Of a stretch of DNA of 64,000 nt, positions 34,680 to 43,727 are shown in pieces. The stretch is taken from positions 496,001 through 560,000 of the forward strand of contig NC_009445.1 of assembly GCF_000026145.1 (NCBI RefSeq), in the 5' to 3' direction. The notes under the pieces are model-generated. The model searched no databases, was not told the DNA's origin, and worked only from the letters and a program-made list of their open reading frames with translations. Every line of letters starts with the position of its first letter. The first letter of the stretch is position 1. A program made the position numbers and the translations under genes. Source of the DNA: Bradyrhizobium sp. ORS 278. GTDB lineage: Bacteria; Pseudomonadota; Alphaproteobacteria; Rhizobiales; Xanthobacteraceae.

Positions 34680-36908
34680 TCAGCGCTGGCCGCCGAACAA
34701 TCGATCCACCAGCCAGCCGTCGAGTCCGGCCGCCGGATCGGGCCGCGCGTTGCCGCGGCTCGGGCCCGGCGCCGCCGTTCGCGCGGAGTAGGCGGCAGTG
34801 GGAGCAGGGGCCGTCGGCGCCGTGATCTGCGAGGCGATCTGCGCCAGCGTCGGCACGAGCCCTGCTCCTTGCGCATTCGGCAGCGCCGCGACCGGCACGC
34901 CCTGATGCGCCGCGCGCATGAAGCGGGTCCACACCTCGACCGGCAGGCCGCCGCCGGTGGCCTTCTTGGTCGGCGAATTGTCGTCATTGCCGAGCCAGAC
35001 GCCGGTGACCAGGTGAGAGGTGTAGCCGATGAACCAGGCGTCGCGGAAATCCTGGCTGGTGCCGGTCTTGCCGGCGGCAACCCAGCCGGGGATCTCCGCC
35101 TTCTTGGCGGTGCCGGAGATCAGCGTCTCCTGCATCATCTGGTTCATCATCGCGACGCTGCGCGGATCGATCACCTGCGCCGGCTGCTCGGTCTGACGCA
35201 TGTAGAGCAGCTTGCCGTCGAGCGTCTTGATCCGCGTCACCACATGCGGCGATATGGCGAGGCCGCCATTGGAAAATGGTGCATAGGCGCCGACCAGCTC
35301 GATCATCGACACCTCGGAGGTGCCGAGCGCGATCGACGGGTTGGGATCGAGCTTGGAGGCGATGCCGAGACGGTGCGCGGTGCGCACGACGTTCTTCGGC
35401 CCGACCTCGAGGCCGATGCGGACCGCGACCGTGTTCAGCGACATCGCCAGCGCCTGGGTCAGCGTCACCGGCCCGAAATACTCCTTGGTGTAGTTCTCCG
35501 GCCGCCAGCCCTTCAGATCCAGCGGCGCGTCCTGGCGCACCGTATCGGGCGTCAGGCCCTGCTCGATCGCGGTGAGATAGACGAACGGCTTGAATGCCGA
35601 GCCGGGCTGACGCCTGGCGGTGACCGCGCGATTGAACTGGCTGTCGGCATAGTTGCGGCCGCCGACCATGGCGCGCACGGCACCATCCGGCGTCATCGCC
35701 ACCAGCGCGCCCTGGCTGACATTGAATTTCACGCTCTTGGCCGCGAGCTCGTCGATGACAGCGGCTTCGGCCACGCTCTGCAGCTTCGGATCGATCGTGG
35801 TCTCCACGACAATCGAGTCCTCGACCTGGCCGACGAGATCGTCGAGCACCTCGCCGATCCAGTCGGCGACGTAGTTGACGGTGCCGGCGCCGGCAGGCTT
35901 CACCGCGACGGAGGGATGCGCGATCTGTGCCTGTGCCTGTGCCTCGGTGATGAACTTGGCGTCGGCCATCGCCGCGAGCACGGTCTGCGCGCGCTTGGCC
36001 GCGCCTTCCGGATTCCGATTGGGCGCCAGCCGCGACGGCGACTTGACGAGGCCGGCGAGCATCGCAGCCTCGGCCACCGTCACCTGCCGCGCCGACTTGC
36101 CGAAATAACGCTGCGCCGCCGCCTCGACGCCATAGGCGCCGGAACCGAAATAGACGCGGTTCAGATAGAGCTCCAGGATCTCGCGCTTGGAATATTTGCG
36201 CTCCAGCCACAGCGCCAGTTCCGCCTCCTGCAGCTTGCGCGCGAGCGTGCGCTCCTGCGTCAGGAACAGGTTCTTGGCGAGCTGCTGGGTCAGCGTTGAG
36301 CCACCCTGCGACACGCCACGGTGCAGGATGTTGGCGACCAATGCCCGCGCGATGCCGATCGGATCGATGCCGAAATGCTGGTAGAAGCGGCGGTCCTCGA
36401 TGGCGATGAACGCCTTGGGCAGGTAGGGCGGCAAATCCTTCAGCGCGACATTGGCGCCGGCCATCTCGCCGCGCTGTGCCAGCATGGTGCCATCGACGCC
36501 CACGATCTCGATCGTCGGCGGGCGCTTGGGGATTTCGAGCGACTGGATCGGCGGCAGATGCGCGCCGGCCCAGATCACGACGCCGACCAGCGCGATCACG
36601 CCCCACAGGCCGCAGACGACAGCCCAATAGGCCATGCGGCCGATCGACGTCCCCCATCGCGGCTTGGCGCGGGCGGGCTTCGATTTCGCTGGCGCGGGTT
36701 TCGGCTGGTTGGCCTTGGGCTCGCGCGCCGGCACATCGTCCTCGTCGTCCGGCTCGACCGGCTTCTTCTTGTTGGTTGATTTCTTCGGCGCGTCCTCGCC
36801 GGCCGGAATGCGGTCCTTGGGATCGAGGCGCAGATCGGCCATCGCCGCCGCAAGGCCGAATCGCGGCTCCTTGCGTCCGCCGCCGCCCTGTTTCCGTCCC
36901 CGCGCCAT
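34680..36908 (-). CDS. Class A penicillin-binding protein (PBP1A-like)
   Basis: 742 residues. A lysine/proline-rich cytoplasmic N-terminus of about 90 residues precedes a membrane helix at about 92-114. The glycosyltransferase (GT51) domain has IEDRRFYQHFG with catalytic Glu171 and QGGSTLTQQLAKN. The transpeptidase domain has Ser437 in PGSAFK, SLN and GKTGTS. So it polymerises and crosslinks peptidoglycan at the periplasmic face. The C-terminal tail is Pro/Ala/Thr rich. I use the ATG at 36908, and a TTG at 36914 is also in frame. It is convergent with the GGDEF-EAL gene upstream in the window and divergent from DUF1330. Confidence 0.94.
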   Translation of the reverse strand: MARGRKQGGGGRKEPRFGLAAAMADLRLDPKDRIPAGEDAPKKSTNKKKPVEPDDEDDVPAREPKANQPKPAPAKSKPARAKPRWGTSIGRMAYWAVVCGLWGVIALVGVVIWAGAHLPPIQSLEIPKRPPTIEIVGVDGTMLAQRGEMAGANVALKDLPPYLPKAFIAIEDRRFYQHFGIDPIGIARALVANILHRGVSQGGSTLTQQLAKNLFLTQERTLARKLQEAELALWLERKYSKREILELYLNRVYFGSGAYGVEAAAQRYFGKSARQVTVAEAAMLAGLVKSPSRLAPNRNPEGAAKRAQTVLAAMADAKFITEAQAQAQIAHPSVAVKPAGAGTVNYVADWIGEVLDDLVGQVEDSIVVETTIDPKLQSVAEAAVIDELAAKSVKFNVSQGALVAMTPDGAVRAMVGGRNYADSQFNRAVTARRQPGSAFKPFVYLTAIEQGLTPDTVRQDAPLDLKGWRPENYTKEYFGPVTLTQALAMSLNTVAVRIGLEVGPKNVVRTAHRLGIASKLDPNPSIALGTSEVSMIELVGAYAPFSNGGLAISPHVVTRIKTLDGKLLYMRQTEQPAQVIDPRSVAMMNQMMQETLISGTAKKAEIPGWVAAGKTGTSQDFRDAWFIGYTSHLVTGVWLGNDDNSPTKKATGGGLPVEVWTRFMRAAHQGVPVAALPNAQGAGLVPTLAQIASQITAPTAPAPTAAYSARTAAPGPSRGNARPDPAAGLDGWLVDRLFGGQR

Positions 36909-37056
36909 ACGCAACCCGAGCCCTGCCGTCGAACCACGGTAATGAGTGGAGTTTAAGGGGCAGTTAGGAAAAGCTTAACGCGCGATTAGGAGTTTCGCGG
37001 TGTGAACGCCGCGTTATGGTTAAGCCAAGGTCAACAACGATCAGGCGAGGAGAGTC

Positions 37057-37482
37057 ATGGGCCATATCGACCCCACCAAGGAGGTGTTCGCGCAGTTCCG
37101 TGAGAACGATCGGCCTGGTCCGATCCACATGCTGAACCTGGTGCGGCTGCGCAAGGAAGCCGCCTATCCCGACGGCCGCAAGGTCAGCGGCGCGGAAGCT
37201 TATGCCGCCTATGGCCGCGAGAGCGGCCCTGTGTTCGAACGCCTCGGCGGCCGGATCGTCTGGCAGGGCCGCTTCGAATTGATGCTGATCGGCCCACAGG
37301 AGGAGCGCTGGGACCACTGCTTCATCGCGGAATATCCGTCCGTGCAAGCCTTCGTCGAGATGATCCGCGATCCCGTCTATCGCGAGGCGGTGAAGCATCG
37401 ACAGGCGGCAGTGGAGGATTCGCGGTTGATCAGGCACGCGGTGCTGCCGGTGGGGAAGAACTTTGGCGAGGTGCCGGAGTGA
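37057..37482 (+). CDS. DUF1330-family protein
   Basis: 141 residues, a dimeric alpha-beta barrel protein of the DUF1330 family. Typical segments are MLNLVRLR, YAAYGRESGPVFERLGGRIVW and a hydrophobic FIAEYPSVQAFVEMIRDPVY. The biochemical role of the family is unknown. A good GAGGAG site precedes the ATG at 37057. Confidence 0.85.
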   Translation: MGHIDPTKEVFAQFRENDRPGPIHMLNLVRLRKEAAYPDGRKVSGAEAYAAYGRESGPVFERLGGRIVWQGRFELMLIGPQEERWDHCFIAEYPSVQAFVEMIRDPVYREAVKHRQAAVEDSRLIRHAVLPVGKNFGEVPE

Positions 37483-37803
37483 AGCTCCTATGGCGCGGTC
37501 ACGAGCCCTTCGGCGACGGCGTCGCGCCCTCAATGCTCGGCCGTGAAGCCAGCGAACATCAAAGGTGTCGTCCCGGACAAGACCGCTGACGCAACGCGTC
37601 AGCGGGCGCCGATCCGGACCCATACCGCGTGATGCATCTTGGGGCAGGCGGCATGTTGAACCGTCGTGCCCCAAACGATGCCCGGGGTTATGGGTCCCTG
37701 CGTTCGCAGGGACGACACCGATTGTGGGGCGGCATCGGGGCAGACCGACGCAGCGAGGGGACAGCTCCCGGCCCGCGCCGCCGTCGTAATGCGCGCTTGC
37801 CCA
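37483..37803. other. Intergenic region with a palindromic repeat
   Basis: No gene seen. It contains the GTGTCGTCCC-family repeat at 37565-37718 and leads into the ArsR operator. Confidence 0.6.
37565..37718. repeat. Palindromic repeat (GTGTCGTCCCGG family)
   Basis: The outer arms GTGTCGTCCC and GGGACGACAC bound inner GGACCCATACCGCG and GGTTATGGGTCCC segments. Confidence 0.75.
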
Positions 37804-37827
37804 ACACATAAGTTTGTGCTTATGTGT
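37804..37827 (+). promoter_or_regulatory. Candidate ArsR-family operator
   Basis: ACACATAAG (37804-37812) and CTTATGTGT (37819-37827) are perfect 9-bp inverted arms around six bases, directly upstream of the regulator ATG at 37832. This is the usual form and place of an autoregulatory ArsR/SmtB site. Confidence 0.65.
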
Positions 37828-37831
37828 CGTC

Positions 37832-38146
37832 ATGATCGAGAGCGACATCTTCAAAGCCCTGGCCGATCCGACGCGCTATGCGATCTTCGAGAAGCTCGCG
37901 GCCGGTCGCATGAATGCCAGCGCGCTGCGCGAGGGGCTGACGATCAGTCAGCCGGCGATGTCGCAACACCTCGCGGTGCTGCGCGATGCCGGGCTGGTGC
38001 GCGAAGAGCGGCAGGGCCGCTTCGTCAACTATGAGGTCGATCCCGACGGCCTGGCGCGGATCGCGCGCTGGCTGGCGAAGTACCGAGCCTACTGGCCGTC
38101 GCGCGTCGATGCGTTGAAAACCCTGCTGAAGGACATGGACCAATGA
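37832..38146 (+). CDS. ArsR-family transcriptional regulator
   Basis: 104 residues. Winged helix-turn-helix: [34 protein letters not shown] and the wing [13 protein letters not shown]. It lacks the Cys metal motif of arsenic sensors, so it belongs to the group usually paired with SRPBCC (AHSA1) proteins. Its stop overlaps the start of just such a gene in ATGA. Likely represses itself through the inverted repeat at 37804-37827. The ATG at 37832 is supported by the position of that repeat. Confidence 0.9.
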   Translation: MIESDIFKALADPTRYAIFEKLAAGRMNASALREGLTISQPAMSQHLAVLRDAGLVREERQGRFVNYEVDPDGLARIARWLAKYRAYWPSRVDALKTLLKDMDQ

Positions 38147-38502
38147 CCGATCAAATGGCGGATCAGCAGGGCGACGAACTGGTGCTCGACTACGACCTCG
38201 ATGCGTCGCCAGACAAGGTCTGGCGCGCCCTGAGCATCCCGGCGCTGCGCGACAACTGGCTGCCTCCAGGCGACCTCGCCGACGCCGCGCCGATCTCCTC
38301 GACCCCGGGCGAAGAGGTCCGCTACCGCATGCGCGACGACGCGCCGCCTTACCTCGAAAGCATCGTGACGTTCCAGGTCGTGCCCAAGGACGACGGCGGC
38401 ACGCGGCTCCGGATCATCCACGGGCTTCCCGCGACGATGCTGCTCCGGCGGGCGCCGCAGGCGGCCAACAGCAATGCGCGCCGTCTGATGCGCGTGGCCT
38501 GA
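38143..38502 (+). CDS. SRPBCC-domain (AHSA1-like) protein
   Basis: 119 residues, START/Bet v 1-like fold: [19 protein letters not shown] at the N-terminus, then VRYRMRD and TRLRIIHGL strands. The family binds hydrophobic ligands. It is shorter than the usual about 150 residues and lacks the typical C-terminal helix (the end is [11 protein letters not shown]), so it may be truncated or divergent. It is coupled to the ArsR gene and is followed 41 bases later by a clpP paralogue. Confidence 0.82.
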   Translation: MTDQMADQQGDELVLDYDLDASPDKVWRALSIPALRDNWLPPGDLADAAPISSTPGEEVRYRMRDDAPPYLESIVTFQVVPKDDGGTRLRIIHGLPATMLLRRAPQAANSNARRLMRVA

Positions 38503-38543
38503 CGACTCACCACATCGCCAACTCACTGAACGGGAGCTCGCGC

Positions 38544-39161
38544 ATGCGCGACACGATGCAACTCGTCCCCATGGTCATCGAGCAGTCCAGCCGCGGCGAG
38601 CGGTCCTTCGACATCTATTCGCGGCTGCTGCGCGAGCGCATCGTGTTCCTCAACGGCGAGGTCAACGACACCGTGTCCGCTTTGGTCTGCGCGCAACTGC
38701 TGTTCCTCGAGGCGGAAAACCCGAAGCGGCCGATACACCTCTACATCAACTCGCCCGGCGGTGTGGTCACCAGCGGGCTCGCGATGTACGACACGATGCA
38801 GTTCGTCAAGGCGCCAGTGCACACACTGTGCATGGGAACGGCGCGGTCGATGGGATCGTTCCTGCTGATGGCGGGCGAACCCGGCGAGCGGACGGCGCTG
38901 CCCAATGCCAGCCTTCATGTCCATCAGCCGCTCGGCGGCTTCCAGGGGCAGGCGTCCGACATCATGATCCATGCGAGGGAAATGGAGCAGACCAAGCGCC
39001 GCATGATCCGGCTGTATGCCGAGCATTGCGGGCGCAGCTACGAAGATGTCGAGCGCACGCTCGACCGTGATCACTTCATGACGGCGGACGAGGCGCAGGA
39101 CTGGGGGCTGATCGACCGGGTCGTGAAGCAGCGCGATCTGAAGAGTCTCAGCAGCGACTGA
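38544..39161 (+). CDS. ClpP-like ATP-dependent protease proteolytic subunit (paralogue)
   Basis: 205 residues. The catalytic triad is intact: Ser102 in TARSMGSF, His127 in LHVHQPLGG and Asp176 in LDRDHFMT. It differs from housekeeping ClpP in having RSMG for ASMG and HVHQ for MIHQ. No clpX, clpA or tig gene adjoins it, which supports a second ClpP, common in rhizobia. It lies 41 bases after the SRPBCC gene and may share the ArsR-controlled transcript. It could form its own tetradecamer or mix with the main ClpP. Confidence 0.9.
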   Translation: MRDTMQLVPMVIEQSSRGERSFDIYSRLLRERIVFLNGEVNDTVSALVCAQLLFLEAENPKRPIHLYINSPGGVVTSGLAMYDTMQFVKAPVHTLCMGTARSMGSFLLMAGEPGERTALPNASLHVHQPLGGFQGQASDIMIHAREMEQTKRRMIRLYAEHCGRSYEDVERTLDRDHFMTADEAQDWGLIDRVVKQRDLKSLSSD

Positions 39162-39200
39162 TACGCCCGTGCGAGGCGATGGCGATTGCCAAGGCAACAG

Positions 39201-39304
39201 GTGTCGTCACCCGCGAAGGCGAGTGACCCAGTACTCCGCGGCGATTGTGATCACCCGAGAGGCCGCGGCGTACTGGATGCCCCGCCTGCGCGGGGCATGA
39301 CAGT
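39201..39304. repeat. Palindromic repeat (CGAAGGCGAGTGACCCAGTA family)
   Basis: The segment CCCAGTACTCCGCGGC and its near complement GCCGCGGCGTACTGG are inverted arms. It sits between the convergent clpP-like gene and the binding-protein gene. Confidence 0.65.
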
Positions 39305-39326
39305 GTGGATGCGGAAGCAGAGTGGC

Positions 39327-40577
39327 CTACCCCGCCGCCCCCGTGTCCTCGATGATCGGGCCGAACAGTTCCCAGCGCTCGCCGTTGAAGCGCATCATCT
39401 GCATCTGCTTGTTGATGCGGAAGTCGGTCGGGGAGGTGTTGATCGACAGACCGGGCAGCGCGAGGCTCGGGACGAAGCCCTTGATGTTGGCCGCTTGCCG
39501 CATCACGTTTTCCCGCGTCAAATCGTCGCCGCATTGGCGCAGGATCTGCACCAGCAGTTCCGCGGTCGAGTAGCCGTAGGTGTTGACGGTGTTGAGCTTG
39601 TCTCCTTCAGGGTAATACTTGTCCATGAATTCGAAATAGGCCTTCACGCCCGGATCGTCCTTCCACTGCGGATCGGCCGGGTCCTTGCCGTAATTGGTGC
39701 TGATGATGTCCTTGGAGATGTCGAGGCCGGCCGGTTTCAGGGTCGCCGACACCGGGCTCGCATTGATGTCGAGGATATGCACCGGTTTCCAGCCGAGATC
39801 GGCGAGCTTCTTGATCGCCTGCGCCGCGAATTTCGGCGTCGAGGCGTTGTAGAGCAGGTCGGCGCCGGAGGATTTCAGCTTGACGATCTGCGAGTCCACG
39901 GTCGGGTCGGACAGCTCGTAGGACGCCTCCGAGACGATCATCGAATCGGCTTTTGCGCCGAGGCCGCTGCGCAGGCCGGCGATGTAGTCGCGACCGAGAT
40001 CATCGTTCTGGTAGAGGATGCCGATCTTGGCGTTGGGGTGGTTGGCGAGGATGTATTTGGCGTAGATCCGCCCCTCCGACTGGTAGTTCGGATTGTAGGC
40101 GATGGTCCACGGGAAATTCTGCGGATCGGTGAAGCGCGAGGCGCCGGTCGAGGCCAAGAGCTGCGGCACCTTCTTGGCGTTGAGATATTTCTGCACGGCG
40201 GCGTTCGAGGGCGTGCCGATGATCTGGAAGGTGAACAGCACCTCGTCGCCTTCGACCAGCTTGCGCACCTGCTCCACCGCCTTGGGCGGCGAGTAGGCAT
40301 CGTCATACTGGATCAGATTGAGCTTGCGGCCATTGATGCCGCCCTTCTCGTTGATCATGCGCAAATACGCAGCTTGCGTTTTGCCGATGCCGGCATAGGC
40401 GGAAGCCGGGCCCGAGAACGGCACGGTCTGACCGATCTTGATCTCGGTATCGGTGGCGCCGGTGTCGTATTTCTTCTGGGCGTAGGCGGATGTTGCAGGC
40501 AGCGCGACGGTCAGCGACGCAGCGAGCGCGATTGCCCACGCCTTGAAGCCGACGAGACCGAACAGTGACGTTCTCAT
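39327..40577 (-). CDS. Liv-type ABC transporter substrate-binding protein, copy 1 of a tandem pair
   Basis: 416 residues with a Sec signal peptide ending in TSAYA-QK. The mature protein (KKYDTGATDTEIKIGQTVPF) is a type I periplasmic binding protein of the Peripla_BP_6 family. It begins at the ATG at 40577, after a GGGAGGA box. It is closely similar over its whole length to the protein at 40945-42168, a clear tandem duplication. No permease or ATPase genes are beside it, so it must dock to a transporter encoded elsewhere or to the Liv system at 3.5-8.4 kb. Confidence 0.92.
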   Translation of the reverse strand: MRTSLFGLVGFKAWAIALAASLTVALPATSAYAQKKYDTGATDTEIKIGQTVPFSGPASAYAGIGKTQAAYLRMINEKGGINGRKLNLIQYDDAYSPPKAVEQVRKLVEGDEVLFTFQIIGTPSNAAVQKYLNAKKVPQLLASTGASRFTDPQNFPWTIAYNPNYQSEGRIYAKYILANHPNAKIGILYQNDDLGRDYIAGLRSGLGAKADSMIVSEASYELSDPTVDSQIVKLKSSGADLLYNASTPKFAAQAIKKLADLGWKPVHILDINASPVSATLKPAGLDISKDIISTNYGKDPADPQWKDDPGVKAYFEFMDKYYPEGDKLNTVNTYGYSTAELLVQILRQCGDDLTRENVMRQAANIKGFVPSLALPGLSINTSPTDFRINKQMQMMRFNGERWELFGPIIEDTGAAG

Positions 40578-40764
40578 GCAAGTCCTCCCTTCGGTGATGT
40601 CTGTCGATGGTTCTTCTTGGTTCTTTTGTCGCCATCGCTGCACGCGAGTGTGGAGGAAGCAAGTCGACAAGGCAACGCTTGTTGGAGCGACGAACGGGCG
40701 CAATCGGTGCCGCAATGCAAAAGGGCTGCGCGATCGCGCAGCCCCGTACCAGTAGACAGCTTCC

Positions 40765-40905
40765 ACTCCTCACCCTGAGGCGCCCGCCTCAGGCGGGCGT
40801 CTCGAAGGGCGAGGCCCAGTTCGGGCCTCATGGTTCGAGACGCGCCGCGGGCTTGTTGTTTTCGCAATAGCGAGCTGATGGGCGCGGCGCTCCTCACCAT
40901 GGGGG
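40765..40905. repeat. Intergenic repeat (CTCCTCACCCTGAGG family)
   Basis: Contains a hairpin with GCCCGCCT/AGGCGGGC arms near 40783-40798, the phrases CTCAACC-like CTCCTCACC at both ends, and GTCTCGAAGG / GGTTCGAGAC inverted segments. It lies between the two tandem binding-protein genes. Confidence 0.6.
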
Positions 40906-40944
40906 GTCGAAAGTCGAGGGCAGGCGCCGAGACCGTCAGCCGAA

Positions 40945-42168
40945 CTAACCCGCCGGGCCCTTGTCCTCCAGGATCGGGCCGAACAGTTCCCAGCGTTCGC
41001 CGTTGAACTTCATCATCTGCAGCTGCTTGTTGACGCGGTAGTCGGTCGGCGAGGTGTTGATCTTCATGCCCGGCAGCGACAGGTCGCCGACGACGTCCTT
41101 CAGCGACGCCGCCTGCTTCATGACGTTCTCGCGGGTGAGATTGTCGCCGCACATCTTCAAGATGGTTACGAGCAGCTCGGCATTGCCGTAGCCGTAGGTG
41201 TTGAAGTTCGAGTTCTTGTCGCCGTCCGGATAGTACTTGGCCATGAACTCGAAATAGCGCTTCATGCCCGGATCGTCCTTCCACTGCGGATCGAGCGGGT
41301 CCTTGCCGTAGTTGACCGAGATCACGCCCTTCGATGCGTCCAGCCCGGCGGGCTGCAGTACTGCACCGACGGACGTCGCATTGATGTCGACGATGTGCAC
41401 GGGGTGCCAGTCGAGCTCGTGCAGCTTCTTGATCGCCTGCGCGGCCTGCTTCGGCGTCGCGGCCGAGAATAGCAGGTCGGCGCCGGCCGACTTGATCTTG
41501 AGCAGCTGCGAGTCGATCGTCGGGTCGGAGACTTCGTAGGACGCTTCGGCGACGATCATCGAGCCCTTGTCGCCGAGATCGGCCTTGATGCCGTTGAGAT
41601 AGTCCTTGCCGAGATCGTCGTTCTGATAGAGCACGCCGATCTTGGCGTTGGGGTGCTCCTTCAGAATGTACTGGCCGTAGATACGCCCCTCGGTGAAGTA
41701 GTTGGGATTGTACCCCATGGTCCAGGGAAAGTTCTTTGGATCGGTGAACTTGGTGGCGCCGGTCGCCGCGAACAGCTGCGGCACCTTCTTGGCGTTGAGG
41801 TATTTCTGGACCGCGGCGTTGGACGGCGTGCCGATGATCTGGAACGTCAGCAGCACCTCGTCGTCCTCGACCAGCTTGCGCACCTGTTCCACGGCCTTGG
41901 GCGGCGAGTAGGCGTCGTCATACTGGATCAGCTTGATCTTGCGGCCGTTGATGCCGCCCTGCTCGTTGATCATGTTGAAATAGGCGGCCTGGGTCTTGCC
42001 GATCGAGGCATAGGCCGAGGCGGGACCCGAGAACGGCACGGTCTGGCCGATCTTGATCTCGGTGTCGGACGCGCCGGGATCGTATTTCTTCTGGGCCTGG
42101 GCTGACGTGACGGAGAGGGTGGCGGCCAACGCGGCCGCGCCGGCAAGACGGAAAATTCCCTGTCGCAT
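40945..42168 (-). CDS. Liv-type ABC transporter substrate-binding protein, copy 2 of a tandem pair
   Basis: 407 residues. Signal peptide cleaved near SAQA-QK. The mature sequence parallels the neighbouring copy segment by segment (SDTEIKIGQTVPFSGPASAY, QIIGTPSNAAVQKYLNAKKV, INTSPTDYRVNKQ). Differences are scattered, not clustered, so both copies are probably functional and may have diverged in ligand. Start ATG at 42168. A copy order with this gene upstream and a repeat element between the two suggests separate transcripts. Confidence 0.92.
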   Translation of the reverse strand: MRQGIFRLAGAAALAATLSVTSAQAQKKYDPGASDTEIKIGQTVPFSGPASAYASIGKTQAAYFNMINEQGGINGRKIKLIQYDDAYSPPKAVEQVRKLVEDDEVLLTFQIIGTPSNAAVQKYLNAKKVPQLFAATGATKFTDPKNFPWTMGYNPNYFTEGRIYGQYILKEHPNAKIGVLYQNDDLGKDYLNGIKADLGDKGSMIVAEASYEVSDPTIDSQLLKIKSAGADLLFSAATPKQAAQAIKKLHELDWHPVHIVDINATSVGAVLQPAGLDASKGVISVNYGKDPLDPQWKDDPGMKRYFEFMAKYYPDGDKNSNFNTYGYGNAELLVTILKMCGDNLTRENVMKQAASLKDVVGDLSLPGMKINTSPTDYRVNKQLQMMKFNGERWELFGPILEDKGPAG

Positions 42169-43243
42169 GGGGTGAGCGTTCCTCCTGATGTTTTGTGCGG
42201 CTGGTCTGCCCCGAGGGCGCCATCGCTGGGTGGGAGTGTGGAGGAAGGGCTGGGCGGACGCAAGACGAGGGAATAGGCGGGTGCGGCGGTTCCCGACCGC
42301 GCGGCTCACAGCGTGAGTTCGATGATGGCAAGCTCGCCCTGTTGCGAGCCCAGCCGCGTCCTCACAACCGGTGTCGTCCCGGCCAAGCCCTGGCGTCGCG
42401 TAGCGACGGCAGGGCGCCGAGCCGGGATCCATACCCACAGGCGGGTGTGTGGCGATGACTCGGAGTGGCGTTCCCGCCTCAAACGTCGCCCGGGATTATG
42501 GGTCCCGGATCGGCGCCGTGACGCGCTGATGCGCGTCACGGCTTGTCCGGGACGACAGCGAATTTGGATCGCCGCCGCCGCCTCACATTCAGTGTCATCC
42601 CGGCCAAGCCCTGGCGTCGCGCAGCACGTCAGGGCGCCGAGCCGGGATCCATAGCCACAGACAGGTGTGTGGCGACGGCTCGGAGTGGCGTTCCTGCCTC
42701 AAACCTCGCCCGGGATTATGGGTCCCGGGTCGGCGCAAGCCGGCGCGTTGCGCCGTCATGCTTGCCCGGGACGACACCGACTTTGTAGCCGGAGCCGCTG
42801 CCTCACACTCGGTGTCATCCCGGCCAAGCCCTGGCGTCGCGCAGCGACGACGGGGCGCCGAGCCGGGATCCATAGCCACAGGCGGGTGTGTGGCGATGAC
42901 TCGGAGTGGCGTTCCTGCCTCGAATGCTGCCCGGGATTATGGGTCCCGGGTCGGCGCAAGCCGGCGCGTTGCGCCGTCATGCTTGCCCGGGACGACACCG
43001 ACTTTGTAGCCGGAGCCGCCGCCTCACATTCAGTGTCATCCCGGCCAAGCCCTGGCGTCGCGCAGCGACGGCGGGGCGCCGAGCCGGGATCCATAGCCAC
43101 AGGCGGTCGTGTGACGGAGACTCGGAGTGGCGTTCCTGCCTCGAACGCTGACCGGGATTATGGGTCCCGGATCGGCGCCGTGACGCGCTGATGCGCGTCA
43201 CGGCTTGTCCGGGACGACAGTGGTGATGGAGGTGCAGTCCGGC
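42169..43243. other. About 1.07 kb without a gene, mostly a tandem repeat array
   Basis: Holds the promoter of the binding-protein gene (about 42169-42300) and then the four-copy 220-bp array at 42371-43221. Frames in the array are repeat shadows, not genes. Confidence 0.8.
42371..43221. repeat. Tandem array of four about 220-bp repeats
   Basis: Each unit starts with GTGTC(G/A)TCCCGGCCAAGCCC. Unit starts are 42371, 42592, 42812 and 43033, giving periods of 221, 220 and 221 bases. Within a unit, GGGATCCATAGCCACAGG and GGATTATGGGTCCCGG form inner arms and the end GTCCGGGACGAC mirrors the start. Differences are mostly single bases, plus one region (end of units 1 and 4 versus 2 and 3) that alternates. 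Confidence 0.93.
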
Positions 43244-43609
43244 TCAGCCTGCGAGCCACACCAGCACCAGGCCGATCGTGGCCGGCACGCTCTGGATGAA
43301 CAGGATCTTGCGGCTCGCGGTGGCCGCGCCGTAGAGGCCGGCGACGAGTACGCAGAGCAGGAAGAAGATCTTGATCTGGAACGCGAACGCCGGTGCTGGG
43401 TGGGCCAGGCCCCAGAACAGGCCGGCGGCGAGGAAGCCGTTGTAGAGGCCCTGGTTGGCGCCGAGCACCTTTGTCGCCTCGGCGCGTTCCAAGGTGTTGT
43501 TGAACGCCCGCAAGCCGGCCGGCTTGGTCCAGAGAAACATCTCGAGCACGAGAATGTAGACGTGCAGCAGGCCGATCAGCCCGACGACGATGTTTGCAAT
43601 CAATGCCAT
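43244..43609 (-). CDS. DUF1304-family membrane protein
   Basis: 121 residues with four hydrophobic helices and the DUF1304 signature MFLWTKP(A)G plus NQGLYNGFLAAGL. Function of the family is unknown. Start ATG at 43609. An in-frame extension upstream has no homology. It ends right at the edge of the tandem repeat array. Confidence 0.85.
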   Translation of the reverse strand: MALIANIVVGLIGLLHVYILVLEMFLWTKPAGLRAFNNTLERAEATKVLGANQGLYNGFLAAGLFWGLAHPAPAFAFQIKIFFLLCVLVAGLYGAATASRKILFIQSVPATIGLVLVWLAG

Positions 43610-43727
43610 GGTTCGGCTCCCCCAAGCCGTTCGAGTCCGGCGACGTTGCCGGGTCTCCTCAATCAAGTTCTGCCGAGGAGCCGCAACGGCTCACCCCGAC
43701 ACTCCCATATCCTCACACGCTATATCT

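Noticed and set aside
32114..35080. Very long open frame opposite the third GGDEF-EAL gene
   Set aside because: It lies antisense to a clear gene, has no domain signature, and is an expected by-product of high-GC codon bias.
37816..37846. tRNA or riboswitch leader before the ArsR gene
   Set aside because: The symmetry is explained by a two-arm operator. There is no cloverleaf, and no tRNA T-loop signature was found anywhere in the window.
42196..43201. Short frames in the 220-bp repeat array
   Set aside because: Their translations repeat with the DNA unit and appear in several frames on both strands, so they are repeat shadows.
42371..43221. CRISPR array
   Set aside because: The repeating unit is about 220 bases with no unique spacers of 30-40 bases and no cas genes nearby. 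It is a tandem repeat of a palindromic element.
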